The notes under the pieces were generated by a model, which was not told the DNA's origin, made no database searches, and saw nothing but the letters and a program-made list of their open reading frames with translations. 64,000 nt of DNA from Microvirga massiliensis (lineage in GTDB: Bacteria; Pseudomonadota; Alphaproteobacteria; Rhizobiales; Beijerinckiaceae): contig NZ_LN811353.1 of NCBI RefSeq assembly GCF_001006805.1, positions 573,941-637,940 on the forward strand, in the 5' to 3' direction. Positions 17,719-26,776 of this stretch are shown in pieces (within the stretch, counting starts at the first letter, position 1; every line of letters starts with the position of its first letter). Both the position numbers and the translations under genes were made by a program.

Positions 17719-19344
17719 TCAGGCAGCCGAACTCTTGACCGCCGCATTCGCGGAAAGCTCCTCACGCAACACGCGCTTGATCAACTTCCCGTTCGCATTC
17801 CGAGGCAACGGGTCGGAGCGGATCGTGATTCCTTCCGGCACCTTGTAATCGGACAGCCGCTCCGCACAGAAAGCGCGGATCTCCTCGGATGTGATTGTCC
17901 CGCTGCGCGTGACCACGAAAGCATGGACGCGTTCGCCGAGCACCGGGCAGGGCGTTGCGACGACGGCGCATTCGACGATGTCGGGATGAGCGGCGAGCAC
18001 ACTCTCGACTTCGGCCGTGTAGATCTTGTGGCCGCCGCGATTGATCATGTCCTTCTTGCGATCGAGAACACGGACGAACCCGTCCTCGTCGATCGAACCG
18101 ATGTCGCCGGAATGCCAGAACCCGCCCGTGATGTTCTCGGCGGTCGCCGCCGGATTGTTCCAGTATCCCTGCACGACCGACGGTCCATGGATCCAGATTT
18201 CGCCCACCTCGCCACGGGGCACCTCCCGCCCGGAATCGTCGACGACGATGACAGTCGCACCGGGCACCGGCTTGCCAACGCTATCCGCGTGTGTGGCGGT
18301 ATGGACGGGCGGCATCAGGGTGGTCGGCGAGGTCGTCTCCGTTGCGCCATAGGCATTCATCAGGAGAAGGTTGGGCAGCTTCTCGGCGAGTCGCGCGATG
18401 ATCGCTTCCGGCATCGGCGATCCGCCATAGCCGCCGACGCGCCACGCCGACAGGTCGTAGGATTCGAAATCGGGCTGCAGCAGGCACAGGCTGTACATCG
18501 CCGGCACGATGATCGTGTGCGTCATGCGCTCCTGGGCGGCGAGACGGAGGAAATCCGGAGCCTTGAAAGTGGGCAGGATGATCAGGGTGCCGCCACACCG
18601 GGTGATGGCGGCGATGTTGGCGATCAGCCCGGTGACATGAGTGAGCGGCACGGCCGCGACGGAGCGGTCCCGGGAGGTCAGCCCCATGCATGTCTCGTAG
18701 ACCATCGCGGAATGGACGATGTTGAGATGACTGAGCATCGCGCCTTTGGGCCGGCCCGTCGTGCCCGACGTATAGAGAATCGAAGCGGTGTCTTCCTCCC
18801 GGACCATCGGGGGTTCAGGGATGTGTCCGATCCCGGATAGAAGCGACCCGAACGAGAGGAAGCCCTCGCTCGCACCGACGACGATGCGATGCTGCAGGCC
18901 GGGCACGTCCGACGCGGACGGCGCCCGCTGCACGAGATCTGAATCGCAAATGAGCACACGGGCGCCGCAGTCGTTCAGGATATGGGCAATCTCCGGTGTC
19001 TGTTGGCGGATGCTCAGCGGAACTGAGATCGCGCCGAGCCATGCCGCCGCAAAGATGCTGAGGACGAACTCAGTGCGGTTGCCCACGAGGAGCGCGATCC
19101 GGTCACCGGGGCCGACGCCGAGCCTTGCGAGACCCGCGGCGATCCGTCCGGACAGATCGCAGAGCTCCTTCCAGGTGAAGCGCCGGCCGTCACAGACGAG
19201 CCCCTCGCCATGGCCACTGCGCAGCACGGCTCCGGCGAGAAGCGCATGCAGGCTGCCGGGCCGCTCCGCAAAGCATGGAATGACTCGATCGCCGTAATGC
19301 GCTTCGAGGCGCATCGGGGGTTGACGATCACTCAGCCACTCCAT
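17719..19344 (-). CDS. AMP-dependent acyl-CoA synthetase/ligase
   Basis: 541-residue ANL-superfamily enzyme that activates a carboxylic acid to its CoA thioester through an acyl-adenylate. The P-loop is ILYTSGTTGRPKGAML, the adenine motif GYGGSPMPE, the A5 motif YGATETT, the hinge region DRKKDMINRGGHKIY, and the catalytic C-terminal lysine lies in NANGKLIKR. Last intact gene of the operon running from the binding protein at 26336 through LivHMGF, the kinase and the acyl-CoA dehydrogenase. Substrate is unknown, probably the acid imported by that transporter. Confidence 0.9.
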   Translation of the reverse strand: MEWLSDRQPPMRLEAHYGDRVIPCFAERPGSLHALLAGAVLRSGHGEGLVCDGRRFTWKELCDLSGRIAAGLARLGVGPGDRIALLVGNRTEFVLSIFAAAWLGAISVPLSIRQQTPEIAHILNDCGARVLICDSDLVQRAPSASDVPGLQHRIVVGASEGFLSFGSLLSGIGHIPEPPMVREEDTASILYTSGTTGRPKGAMLSHLNIVHSAMVYETCMGLTSRDRSVAAVPLTHVTGLIANIAAITRCGGTLIILPTFKAPDFLRLAAQERMTHTIIVPAMYSLCLLQPDFESYDLSAWRVGGYGGSPMPEAIIARLAEKLPNLLLMNAYGATETTSPTTLMPPVHTATHADSVGKPVPGATVIVVDDSGREVPRGEVGEIWIHGPSVVQGYWNNPAATAENITGGFWHSGDIGSIDEDGFVRVLDRKKDMINRGGHKIYTAEVESVLAAHPDIVECAVVATPCPVLGERVHAFVVTRSGTITSEEIRAFCAERLSDYKVPEGITIRSDPLPRNANGKLIKRVLREELSANAAVKSSAA

Positions 19345-19359
19345 CGCCTTGCTCCCGAC

Positions 19360-20625
19360 CTATTCGGCGGCGTGGGCCAGCGGCGGCACGAGATAGGCCG
19401 CCATCGCGCCGCGATTGCCCTTCGCCTTCTTGAGCTCCGCCCTCGCAATGGTCCTGAGATGGACCTCGTCGGGGCCGTCGATGAAGCGCAGGGCCCGCCC
19501 CCACGTATAGAGATAGGCCAGGGGGGTGTCGGGCGTGAGGCCCATCGCACCGAAGACCTGAATGGCGCGGTCGGTGACCTTGGTCTGAAGCCTGGCGGCG
19601 ACGACCTTGATCGCCGAGACCTCGATGCGGGCAGCCTTGTTGCCGAGCTGATCCATCATCCAGGCGGCGCGAAGCGTCAGGAGCCTAGCCTGGTCGATCT
19701 CGATCCGCGCCTCCGCGATCCAGTCCTGGATATTGGAATAATCGGCGAGATGACGTCCGAAGGTCTTCCGCTCGAGCGCCCGTTCGCACATGAGCTCGAG
19801 TGCGACCTCGCACTGCCCGATGGTGCGCATGCAATGGTGGATGCGGCCCGGGCCGAGGCGTGCCTGCGCGAGCGCGAACCCTTTCCCCTCCTCGCCGAGG
19901 AGATTGGAGGCCGGAACCCGCACGTTGCTGAACATCACCTCGCAATGCCCTTCCGGCGAATGATGATGGAGGATCGCGACGTTGCGCACGACCTTCACGC
20001 CGGGCATGTCCATCGGCACGATGATCATGGAATGGCGCGCATGCGGATCGGCATCGCTTCGCTCGTCGGACAAGCCCATCACGATGCAGAACTTCACGTT
20101 CGGGTGGATGGCGCCCGTCGTGAACCACTTGCGTCCGTTGATTACGTATTCGTCACCCTGACGGCGGATCGTGGTTTGCAGGTTCGTGGGATCGGATGAC
20201 GCAGTGTCGGGTTCCGTGATGCCGACGCAGGAGCGGATCTCGCCGTTGAGAAGCGGCACCAGCCAGCGCTCGCGCTGCTCCGGCGTGGCGAAGAGATGCA
20301 GGATCTCCATGTTGCCGGTATCGGGCGCGTTGCAGTTGAAGACCTCCGAAGCCCAGGGGATCCGGCCCATGATCTCGGCAAGCGGAGCATATTCGAGATT
20401 CGTCAGGCGCGTCCCGGGCTCGTCGTCGCGCAACGCCGGAAGAAACAGGTTCCAGAGCCCCTCGGCCTTGGCTCGCTCCTTGAGGCCGTCGATGAGCTCC
20501 ATCGGATAATGTCCTGCCTCCACCTGCCGGTGCCATTCGACATTGGCCGGCAGGATGTAGCGGTCCATGAACACCTGAAGGCGCGACTGGAGCTCCTGCA
20601 CGCGGGGAGAGAATTCGAAATCCAT
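19360..20625 (-). CDS. Acyl-CoA dehydrogenase family protein
   Basis: 421-residue FAD enzyme of the acyl-CoA dehydrogenase superfamily. It has the FAD/substrate motif CVGITEPDTASSDP, GRKWFTTGA, and near the C-terminus a QVFGAMGLTPDTPLAYLYTW segment. It oxidises acyl-CoA to the 2-enoyl thioester. Its N-terminus (MDFEFSPRVQELQSRLQVFM) and partner kinase recall the ACAD10/11-type pairing in which an APH-like kinase is fused or adjacent to the dehydrogenase. ATG 20625 is chosen because CTGGAGAA lies before it. Confidence 0.9.
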   Translation of the reverse strand: MDFEFSPRVQELQSRLQVFMDRYILPANVEWHRQVEAGHYPMELIDGLKERAKAEGLWNLFLPALRDDEPGTRLTNLEYAPLAEIMGRIPWASEVFNCNAPDTGNMEILHLFATPEQRERWLVPLLNGEIRSCVGITEPDTASSDPTNLQTTIRRQGDEYVINGRKWFTTGAIHPNVKFCIVMGLSDERSDADPHARHSMIIVPMDMPGVKVVRNVAILHHHSPEGHCEVMFSNVRVPASNLLGEEGKGFALAQARLGPGRIHHCMRTIGQCEVALELMCERALERKTFGRHLADYSNIQDWIAEARIEIDQARLLTLRAAWMMDQLGNKAARIEVSAIKVVAARLQTKVTDRAIQVFGAMGLTPDTPLAYLYTWGRALRFIDGPDEVHLRTIARAELKKAKGNRGAMAAYLVPPLAHAAE

Positions 20626-20638
20626 GGCGGTTCTCCAG

Positions 20639-21670
20639 TTATCCTTGTGTCTCGATGAGTTCCGCGGCGCGTCGCGCATAGGCGACGGAAAGGTCGCCGA
20701 CCTGGGCAGCGTTTTCTGCCGCCGCGTTTCCGGCCTTCGCCCGTCCCGCAATGCCCTCGAGGATCACGGCGAAGCGGAAGAGCGAGAAGACGAGGTGAAA
20801 CACCTCGACGCCCGTGCTGCGGCCGGCTGCCCTGTAGTAGTGCTGCAGATATTCCTCCTGGGTCGGGATCCCGAGCGCGTCGAGATCCAGGCCCATGATG
20901 CCGCCGTACCATTCGGGCCGCGAGTGCCATGCGAGGCAACTGAACGCCGCATCCGCCAGCGGATGGCCGAGCGTCGACAGCTCCCAGTCGAGTACGGCGA
21001 TCACCCGTGGCTCTTCGGGGTGAAACATCAGGTTCCCGAGCCGGAAATCGCCATGACAGATCTTCGTCTCGTGGTCTTCGGGCAGGTGCTCCTGCAACCA
21101 GGCCGAGACCCGGTCGATCTCCGGAATGTCCCGCGTGCGGGACAACTGCCACTGCTTGGTCCAGCGGCCGATCTGGCGGGCGAAATAGTTGCCCTGCTTC
21201 CCGTAATCGGCGAGGCCGATCGCGGCCCAGTCCACCGTATGGAGTCGCGCCATCGTCTCCGCCATGGAGAAATACATCGCGCGCCGGTCATTCGCTGCGA
21301 TGCCGGGCAGGGATCCCTCGTGGAAGACACGCCCGTCGAGCCTTTCCATGACGTAGAACGGTGTGCCGACGACGTCGCGATCCGCATGGAAGAGCAGCGC
21401 CTGCGGGACCGGCACCGAGGTTCCGGACAGGGCCCGGAGGATGCGATACTCGCGATCCACGGCATGTGCGGAGGGCAGAACTTCACCCGGAGGCTGCTTG
21501 CGGAGCACCAGCCGTCGATCATCATAGCTGACGAAGAAGGTCGGATTGGACTGCCCGCCGCCGATGCGCTCGAGCCGCATCGCGCCCGACAGGCCGGGCA
21601 GGGCGGAGCGCAGGAATGCGTCGAGCCGCGCCGGTTCGAACTCGGGCGGTGATGCGTTGCTAGGCTGCAT
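20639..21670 (-). CDS. APH-family phosphotransferase (ACAD10-type kinase)
   Basis: 343-residue aminoglycoside-phosphotransferase-fold kinase. The N-lobe shows GGGQSNPTFFV and RLVLRKQPPGE, the catalytic loop is HGDFRLGNLMFHP and the metal motif is VLDWELSTLG. Proteins of this type next to acyl-CoA dehydrogenases act on hydroxyacyl-CoA in the ACAD10/ACAD11 route, where a 4-hydroxy group is phosphorylated before elimination. That is family knowledge, and the substrate here is inferred. ATG 21670 keeps the overlap with livF-like gene to 11 bases. ATG 21712 is an alternative that adds 14 residues. Confidence 0.82.
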   Translation of the reverse strand: MQPSNASPPEFEPARLDAFLRSALPGLSGAMRLERIGGGQSNPTFFVSYDDRRLVLRKQPPGEVLPSAHAVDREYRILRALSGTSVPVPQALLFHADRDVVGTPFYVMERLDGRVFHEGSLPGIAANDRRAMYFSMAETMARLHTVDWAAIGLADYGKQGNYFARQIGRWTKQWQLSRTRDIPEIDRVSAWLQEHLPEDHETKICHGDFRLGNLMFHPEEPRVIAVLDWELSTLGHPLADAAFSCLAWHSRPEWYGGIMGLDLDALGIPTQEEYLQHYYRAAGRSTGVEVFHLVFSLFRFAVILEGIAGRAKAGNAAAENAAQVGDLSVAYARRAAELIETQG

Positions 21671-22331
21671 GGCGGGCGGCTCCGTTGGCGCCCCGTTCGA
21701 TGACGTATTCATGATCGAAAAGCGTTCTCGAGTGATTCAGATCGGATTGTGAAATGACGACGCTCAGGGCGGTGCCCTTCAGGGTTGCGATAACCTCCGA
21801 GAGACGCTGCGAGAGGGCAGGGGCTACGCCCTCGAAGGGCTCATCGAGAAGGAGGAGCTTCGTCCCGACCGCCAGAGCCCGCCCGAGCGCGACGAGCTTC
21901 TGCTGCCCGCCGCTGAGCAGCAGGGCCTTCCGGCCGCGCATCTCGCTCAGCTCGGGCATGATCCCGTAGACGAAATCGAGACGCTGGTGTCCGTCGAGCG
22001 CCTTCGAGACCCAGGTCGGGAGCAGGATGTTCTCCTCGACGGTCAGCTGCGGCACGAGCTGCCTATCCTCGGGCATGTAGCCGATTCCGAGCGGAGCGCG
22101 GGCATGGGCCGGCATGGAGGACAAGTCCTGGCCGGCGAACCGGACGCGCCCCTGAAGGGGTCTGAGACTACCCATGACCGTTCGCATGAGAGTCGTCTTG
22201 CCGGCTCCGTTCCGGCCGATCAACCCCACCATCGAGCCGGTTGCGACGCCGAGCACAAATCCGCGCAGGGCCTCCATCGACTGGATGGTGACATGCAGAT
22301 CGTCGATCTCGAGGAGCGGCGCCTGGATCAT
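21660..22331 (-). CDS. Branched-chain-type ABC transporter ATP-binding protein, LivF-like (cluster A)
   Basis: 223-residue ATPase. Walker A is GRNGAGKTTL, signature LSGGQQKLVALGRAL, Walker B LLLLDEP followed by FEGVAP, which is the LivF form. Final H-loop is atypical: VVISQSDLNH has Gln where the switch His of most ABC ATPases stands. It forms a heterodimer with the LivG-like subunit encoded just upstream. ATGA overlap with that gene at 22328-22331. Confidence 0.9.
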   Translation of the reverse strand: MIQAPLLEIDDLHVTIQSMEALRGFVLGVATGSMVGLIGRNGAGKTTLMRTVMGSLRPLQGRVRFAGQDLSSMPAHARAPLGIGYMPEDRQLVPQLTVEENILLPTWVSKALDGHQRLDFVYGIMPELSEMRGRKALLLSGGQQKLVALGRALAVGTKLLLLDEPFEGVAPALSQRLSEVIATLKGTALSVVISQSDLNHSRTLFDHEYVIERGANGAARHAA

Positions 22332-23077
22332 GCGGCGCTCCCGGTCACGTAGCGCCGGACCTCGTCCTGGCCGAGCACCTCGGCCGGCGCGCCGTCGGCG
22401 ATGACGCTGCCGCTGTAGAAGGCGATCACCCGATCCGCATAGGCCGAGACGATCTCCATGTCATGCTCGACGAAGACGATCGTCGCAGCCTCCCCCGACA
22501 GGGCTTCCATGACCCGATCCATGGCGGGGAACTTCTCCTCGGCACTCACGCCGGAAGTGGGCTCGTCGAGGAGGAGCAGGCGCGGCTTGCGGGTGAGCGC
22601 CATGGCGATGTCCAGAAGCTTGCGGACACCGCCCGGGAGCTCGCTGACAGGACGCGGACCGTATTGCGACAATCCGAAACGACGAAGGAGTTCCTCCGCT
22701 CGGTCCTGCCGCCCGCCTTCCTCCGGAGCGCTCCAGGCCGCGAGACCCGTCGGTTCGGACGCTGCGCACGCCACGAGCATGTTCTCCAGGGCCGTAAGCT
22801 CGACGCAGAGCTGTGGGATCTGAAAGGAGCGGCAGATGCCGCGCCGCGCAATGGCGCGAGGAGAGAGGCCGACGACGCTCTCGCCATCGAGTGTGATGGC
22901 CCCTTTGTCGGGCTTGAGATAGCCCGTTACCATGTTGATGAAGGTCGTCTTGCCGGCGCCGTTCGAACCGATGAGGCTGACCTTCTGGCCCGCCGGCACG
23001 TCGATGTCGATCCCGGAGGCGGCGACTACCGCTCCGAAGCGCTTGTCGAGCCCACGCGCGGACAGCACCGGATTCAT
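22328..23077 (-). CDS. Branched-chain-type ABC transporter ATP-binding protein, LivG-like (cluster A)
   Basis: 249-residue ATPase. Walker A GSNGAGKTTF, signature region LPGGVRKLLDIAMAL (Pro in place of the usual Ser), Walker B LLLLDEP, then TSGVS and the switch histidine in VEHDM. Start ATG 23077 overlaps the LivM-like stop (ATGA). An upstream extension in the same frame is not homologous to the family. Works with the neighbouring LivF, LivM, LivH and binding protein. Confidence 0.9.
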   Translation of the reverse strand: MNPVLSARGLDKRFGAVVAASGIDIDVPAGQKVSLIGSNGAGKTTFINMVTGYLKPDKGAITLDGESVVGLSPRAIARRGICRSFQIPQLCVELTALENMLVACAASEPTGLAAWSAPEEGGRQDRAEELLRRFGLSQYGPRPVSELPGGVRKLLDIAMALTRKPRLLLLDEPTSGVSAEEKFPAMDRVMEALSGEAATIVFVEHDMEIVSAYADRVIAFYSGSVIADGAPAEVLGQDEVRRYVTGSAA

Positions 23078-24063
23078 TCGGCGGCTCCCTTCGCCTCGAT
23101 CGTGGAACGTGCCGACCTGCGTGATGAACGCCGGAAGCGTCGACCCGACCACAGGGAACCGATGCCGCCCGGAAGGAACAGGATGATGACGAGCAGAAAG
23201 ATGCCGAGTGCCATCTGCCAGGTATTCGGGAAATAGAGGTTCGAGAAGGACCGCACGAGTTCGAGTAGCAGTGATGCGATGAAGATCGCTCCGACGCTCT
23301 GCGGGCCCGCGAGAATGGCGACGAAGACGAACTCGCCGGATTGCGTCCAATAGGCGAAGGTCGGCTCAATATGGCCGAGTGCGAGCACCGTCAGCGCTCC
23401 GCCGAGGCCACCCAGGACGGCCGCCAGAGCGAAGTTCACTGCCATCACGCTGCGCACCGAGGCGCCGAGATACTCGACTCGCAGCGGATTGCCGTGGATC
23501 GCAAGAGTCACGAGCCCTCGGACCGATCTGATATGGATGGCGGTCAGCCACGCAGCGAGGCCGGTGGTAATGACCGCGAGGGCGTAGAGCGCATAATCGC
23601 CGCTCGTCCCTTCGAGCTGCCAGCCGAGCAGCGTCGGGCGCTGGATATTGAATCCGTCGGAGCCGCCCAGTGCCGTAGACTTGATGAGGATGCCGTAGAG
23701 CACCATCGACAGCGCGAGACTCAGCATGCCGAAGAAGATGCCGCTGTAGCGGGCGAGCAGGGGACCTGTGAGCGCCCCGACGATTCCACCGGCAAGGCTG
23801 CCGAGCACCATGAGGAGGATCGCGTCGGTGATGCCGAGATGGGTCACCGTGAGCGCGACTGCGTATCCGCCGACCGCGAAGAACAGGCCCTGACCGAAGG
23901 AGACGAGACCGCCGCGCATGATCAGCAGGATGCCGAGCGAAACAACGCCGTGCGAGGCCGCCATGGTGACGAGGAACAGGAGCCAATTCGGCAGGAATGC
24001 GCCGATGACAAGAAGCGTGGCGATCACGCCGAAGGCGGCAATAGAGAGAGTTCTCCGCGACAT
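23074..24063 (-). CDS. Branched-chain-type ABC transporter permease, LivM-like (cluster A)
   Basis: 329-residue inner-membrane permease with about eight to nine hydrophobic segments and the family motif GLVSFGQGLFFAVGGYAVAL, equivalent to SLGQAAFFGIGAY in LivM. It forms the channel with the LivH-like permease encoded one base upstream. Confidence 0.9.
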   Translation of the reverse strand: MSRRTLSIAAFGVIATLLVIGAFLPNWLLFLVTMAASHGVVSLGILLIMRGGLVSFGQGLFFAVGGYAVALTVTHLGITDAILLMVLGSLAGGIVGALTGPLLARYSGIFFGMLSLALSMVLYGILIKSTALGGSDGFNIQRPTLLGWQLEGTSGDYALYALAVITTGLAAWLTAIHIRSVRGLVTLAIHGNPLRVEYLGASVRSVMAVNFALAAVLGGLGGALTVLALGHIEPTFAYWTQSGEFVFVAILAGPQSVGAIFIASLLLELVRSFSNLYFPNTWQMALGIFLLVIILFLPGGIGSLWSGRRFRRSSRRSARSTIEAKGAAE

Positions 24064-24064
24064 G

Positions 24065-24961
24065 TCAGATCTTCCTCGCCGCGGCGCGCTGGAACAGCCC
24101 CTCGGGGCGGAAGATCAGCACGGCCGCCATCACGAGATAGATGCTGAAGAGCTCGGCCTCTGGCATGAGGTGAACGGCGGCGGCGCGCGCCAGGCCGACG
24201 ATGATGGCGCCGATGGCTGCACCCTCGATCGAGCCGAGCCCGCCGATGATCACGACGGCAAAACTCACGATGATCACGCTGACGCTGATTCCCGGCTGGA
24301 CGGAGATCATCGGAGCCGTGAAGGCGCCGCCGAGCGCGGCGAGAAAGACCCCGAAGGTGAAGGCCATCCAGTGCACGCGATTCACGTTGACGCCCATGCT
24401 GGCGCTCATCTCGTGATTATGGATGACGGCCAGGACGATCTTTCCGGCGACGGTCCGGTTGAGACCGAACCAGACTGCGATGCCGCAGACGATCGCCAGA
24501 CCGATCAGGGCGAGATCGTAGCCGACATAGAACAGCGGCCCGATCGTGACATTGCCGAAGAGCTGATAGGGCTCCGACACGTAATAGGGATTGACGCCCC
24601 AGACCAGCTTCACCGCGTCTTCCAGGATGAGGAACAGGGCATAGGTGACGAGGAGGAGCACGACCTCGTCACGCCCGTAGAACAGGCGTAGGAGACCACG
24701 CTCGAGCGCCGGCCCGAGCACCAGGGCCACGGCAATCGCCGCAAGCAGCATCGCGAGCAGCGAAAAGGCCGGTGCAAGGCCGAGCGTCGCAAACAATCCG
24801 ACCGCGCTCGCGGCGGCATAGGCGCCCACGGCATAGAGCGAGCCGTGGGCGATGTTGAGGATCTTGAGCACGCCGAAGACGAGCGTCATTCCGAGCGCGA
24901 CCACGAACAGCCATGACGCGTAAATCAGGCCATCCATGACGATGGTGGCGGCAAGTTCCAC
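24065..24961 (-). CDS. Branched-chain-type ABC transporter permease, LivH-like (cluster A)
   Basis: 298-residue inner-membrane permease with about eight segments. N-terminal IYASWLFVVALGMTLVFGVL and LNIAHGSLYAVGAYAA are LivH signatures. The later GGLGSIEGAAIGAIIVGL is the conserved loop of the family. Spacing of one base to the LivM-like gene. Confidence 0.9.
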   Translation of the reverse strand: MELAATIVMDGLIYASWLFVVALGMTLVFGVLKILNIAHGSLYAVGAYAAASAVGLFATLGLAPAFSLLAMLLAAIAVALVLGPALERGLLRLFYGRDEVVLLLVTYALFLILEDAVKLVWGVNPYYVSEPYQLFGNVTIGPLFYVGYDLALIGLAIVCGIAVWFGLNRTVAGKIVLAVIHNHEMSASMGVNVNRVHWMAFTFGVFLAALGGAFTAPMISVQPGISVSVIIVSFAVVIIGGLGSIEGAAIGAIIVGLARAAAVHLMPEAELFSIYLVMAAVLIFRPEGLFQRAAARKI

Positions 24962-25010
24962 TTCAGGCGTTCCTCGGCGGGCTCGAAATCGGTTCCGGAC
25001 TTAGGACGCG

Positions 25011-26336
25011 TTATGACCCTCCGTCACACTTCGCGCCCGGGAAGCCGGCCTTGATCCACTCGATGCTCTTCATGTTGGCCGGCGGGTTCACGCATTCCGC
25101 CTCGAAGTTCTGAATATCCTCGATCACGACCATCTTCTTGTCTGCATCATAGCGCGTGCGCCCGATGGCCATGGGCTGGATGGCCTGATGCCCGTTTCCG
25201 AGCTTCATCTGGATCTTGCCGCCGGGCGATTCCCACTCGGCATTTTCGAGAGCCGCTGCGAGTTCCTCGGGGCTCGGCTTCTTGCTGCCGTTCGAGGCCA
25301 TGGCCTTTTCGACCGCCGTCTTGAGGCCGAGAAGGGCCTGGACCATCCGGTAGGAGGCCTGTACGGGATAGACGCCGCCGCGCTCGGCCTTGTAGCCGTT
25401 GAAGAACCATTCGTTGAGAGGCGTTTTCGGCGACATGAGGCCATAGGCTCCGCGAGCCCCGATGATCACGCCGTTCGGCATCTTGTCGCCGAGGGGCTGC
25501 AGGACGTGATCCGCCGCGCTGAGGACGCCCTGGCTGCGCTGGAAGAGGCCGCGCGGAGCAGCCTGCAGGATGAAGGCCTGCAGGTCGCCGCCCCAGAGGC
25601 TCGAATACACGACATCCGACCCGGCGCGGGCGAGCGCCGAGACCTCGGTCCCGTATTGGCCGGCGCCGAATTTCGGCAGCAGATCGGCCTCGATCTTCGC
25701 CTCCGGGAAGAGCTGGGCCATCGTCGCCACGAAGTCCACCCGCGAGTCCTGACCCCAGGCATAATCCTGATTGATCATGCTGAAGGTGCCGGCCTTGACG
25801 TTGTGCGCCTTCATGTAGCGGCCTAGCGCGACATTATCTTGGGTCGCGTGAGCAGCGGTCCGGAAGACGTATTTGTAGCTTGCATCCTCGAAGATGCGCG
25901 GCGTTCCGCAGTCGAAGAGGATCAGGAATTTTTTCAACTCCTCGGCCACTGGGGCGACGGCGAGGCAGTCGCCCGATCCGATATAGCCGACGACCGCATC
26001 CACGTTCTCGCGCTGGTAAAGATTGCGGAGTTCCTGGACCTGCTTGGTTGCGCCGCCATTCTCGTCGACCCAGATCGGCTCGATCTTGAGGCCGCCGAAG
26101 CCAACCTTGTCATAGGGCGCAGGAGCGGACCCCTTGTTGAGTTGTCCGATCAGGAACTCACCACCGTGCCGCGCCGGAACTCCGAAGCTCTCCGCCGCCG
26201 GTCCCGACAGGAAGGTCACAATCCCGAGCTTGAATGTTTCCTGAGCCTGCGCGGCGCCGGGGATGAAGGCCGCAAGGGCCAGAGCGGCGGCGAGCATCGG
26301 GCGTCGCAGGCGCCTGGATGGCCTCTCTCTCGTCAT
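25011..26336 (-). CDS. Branched-chain-type ABC transporter substrate-binding protein (cluster A)
   Basis: 441-residue periplasmic receptor of the Peripla_BP_6 (amide/branched-chain amino acid) family. The signal peptide is RRPMLAAALALAAFIPGAA ending AQA, with cleavage expected near residue 32. Mature start FKLGIVTFLSGPAAESFG is typical. First gene of the operon HMGF-kinase-ACAD-ligase, so the ligand is likely a carboxylate that is then CoA-activated, rather than an amino acid. AGGAG lies 10 bases before the ATG. A GntR-type palindrome lies 96 bases upstream. Confidence 0.9.
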   Translation of the reverse strand: MTRERPSRRLRRPMLAAALALAAFIPGAAQAQETFKLGIVTFLSGPAAESFGVPARHGGEFLIGQLNKGSAPAPYDKVGFGGLKIEPIWVDENGGATKQVQELRNLYQRENVDAVVGYIGSGDCLAVAPVAEELKKFLILFDCGTPRIFEDASYKYVFRTAAHATQDNVALGRYMKAHNVKAGTFSMINQDYAWGQDSRVDFVATMAQLFPEAKIEADLLPKFGAGQYGTEVSALARAGSDVVYSSLWGGDLQAFILQAAPRGLFQRSQGVLSAADHVLQPLGDKMPNGVIIGARGAYGLMSPKTPLNEWFFNGYKAERGGVYPVQASYRMVQALLGLKTAVEKAMASNGSKKPSPEELAAALENAEWESPGGKIQMKLGNGHQAIQPMAIGRTRYDADKKMVVIEDIQNFEAECVNPPANMKSIEWIKAGFPGAKCDGGS

Positions 26337-26431
26337 GAAGTCTGCTCCTTCCTAGCTGGTCTGCGCCAGCATCGGTTTCCTCCAGAGGGTGGCCTTTACG
26401 CCATCTCTGCTCGTTGGCAATGTCCTCGACT

Positions 26432-26442
26432 TTGTCGGACAA
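26432..26442. promoter_or_regulatory. Putative GntR/FCD operator upstream of binding-protein gene
   Basis: TTGTCGGACAA fits the FadR-subfamily operator form TNGTNNNACNA. With its flanks (TTTGTCGGACAATCCAAT) it is almost identical to the sequence at 36338-36355 in front of the GntR gene itself, differing at two positions. The site is 96 bases before the start of the cluster A operon. Function is inferred from the motif and shared sequence. Confidence 0.6.
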
Positions 26443-26507
26443 TCCAATCGTGGTGTATGGGGTCACGTTGGTCAAGCGGCTGTGGCATGCGCTCGTTTCC
26501 GTCCCGT

Positions 26508-26757
26508 CCTTGCGAGTGGGGCGATTCAGGAGCGCATCCGTCGACGGGTAGATTGCTTCGCCTGCGGCTCGCAATGACGAAGTGGATCCGAGACGAGCTG
26601 GATGGCTGCCGCTCGCAAGGACGGCAGTCCGTCCGGAATCTACTTCCGTATCCGGCTGTGCACTTCCCGCTCTCACGCCCTCATCGTCATTGCGAACGGA
26701 GTGAAGCAATCTACCCGTCGACGGATGATTCACCTCGCCTCCGGCTCGCAATGACGA
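26508..26757. repeat. Palindromic intergenic repeats (GCAATGACG family), cluster 1
   Basis: Two or more copies of an element of about 45 bases. One, at 26533-26579, reads GTCGACGGGTAGATTGCTTC and ends in GCTCGCAATGACG. The other, at 26685-26728, is inverted and begins CGTCATTGCGAACGGAG then GTGAAGCAATCTACCCGTCG. Partial arms (CGTCCTTGCGAG, CTCGCAAGGACG) lie between. The same element recurs at 41013-41246. It probably forms a hairpin in the transcript of neighbouring operons. Confidence 0.85.
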
Positions 26758-26776
26758 GAGGCGCGGACACCGCTGA

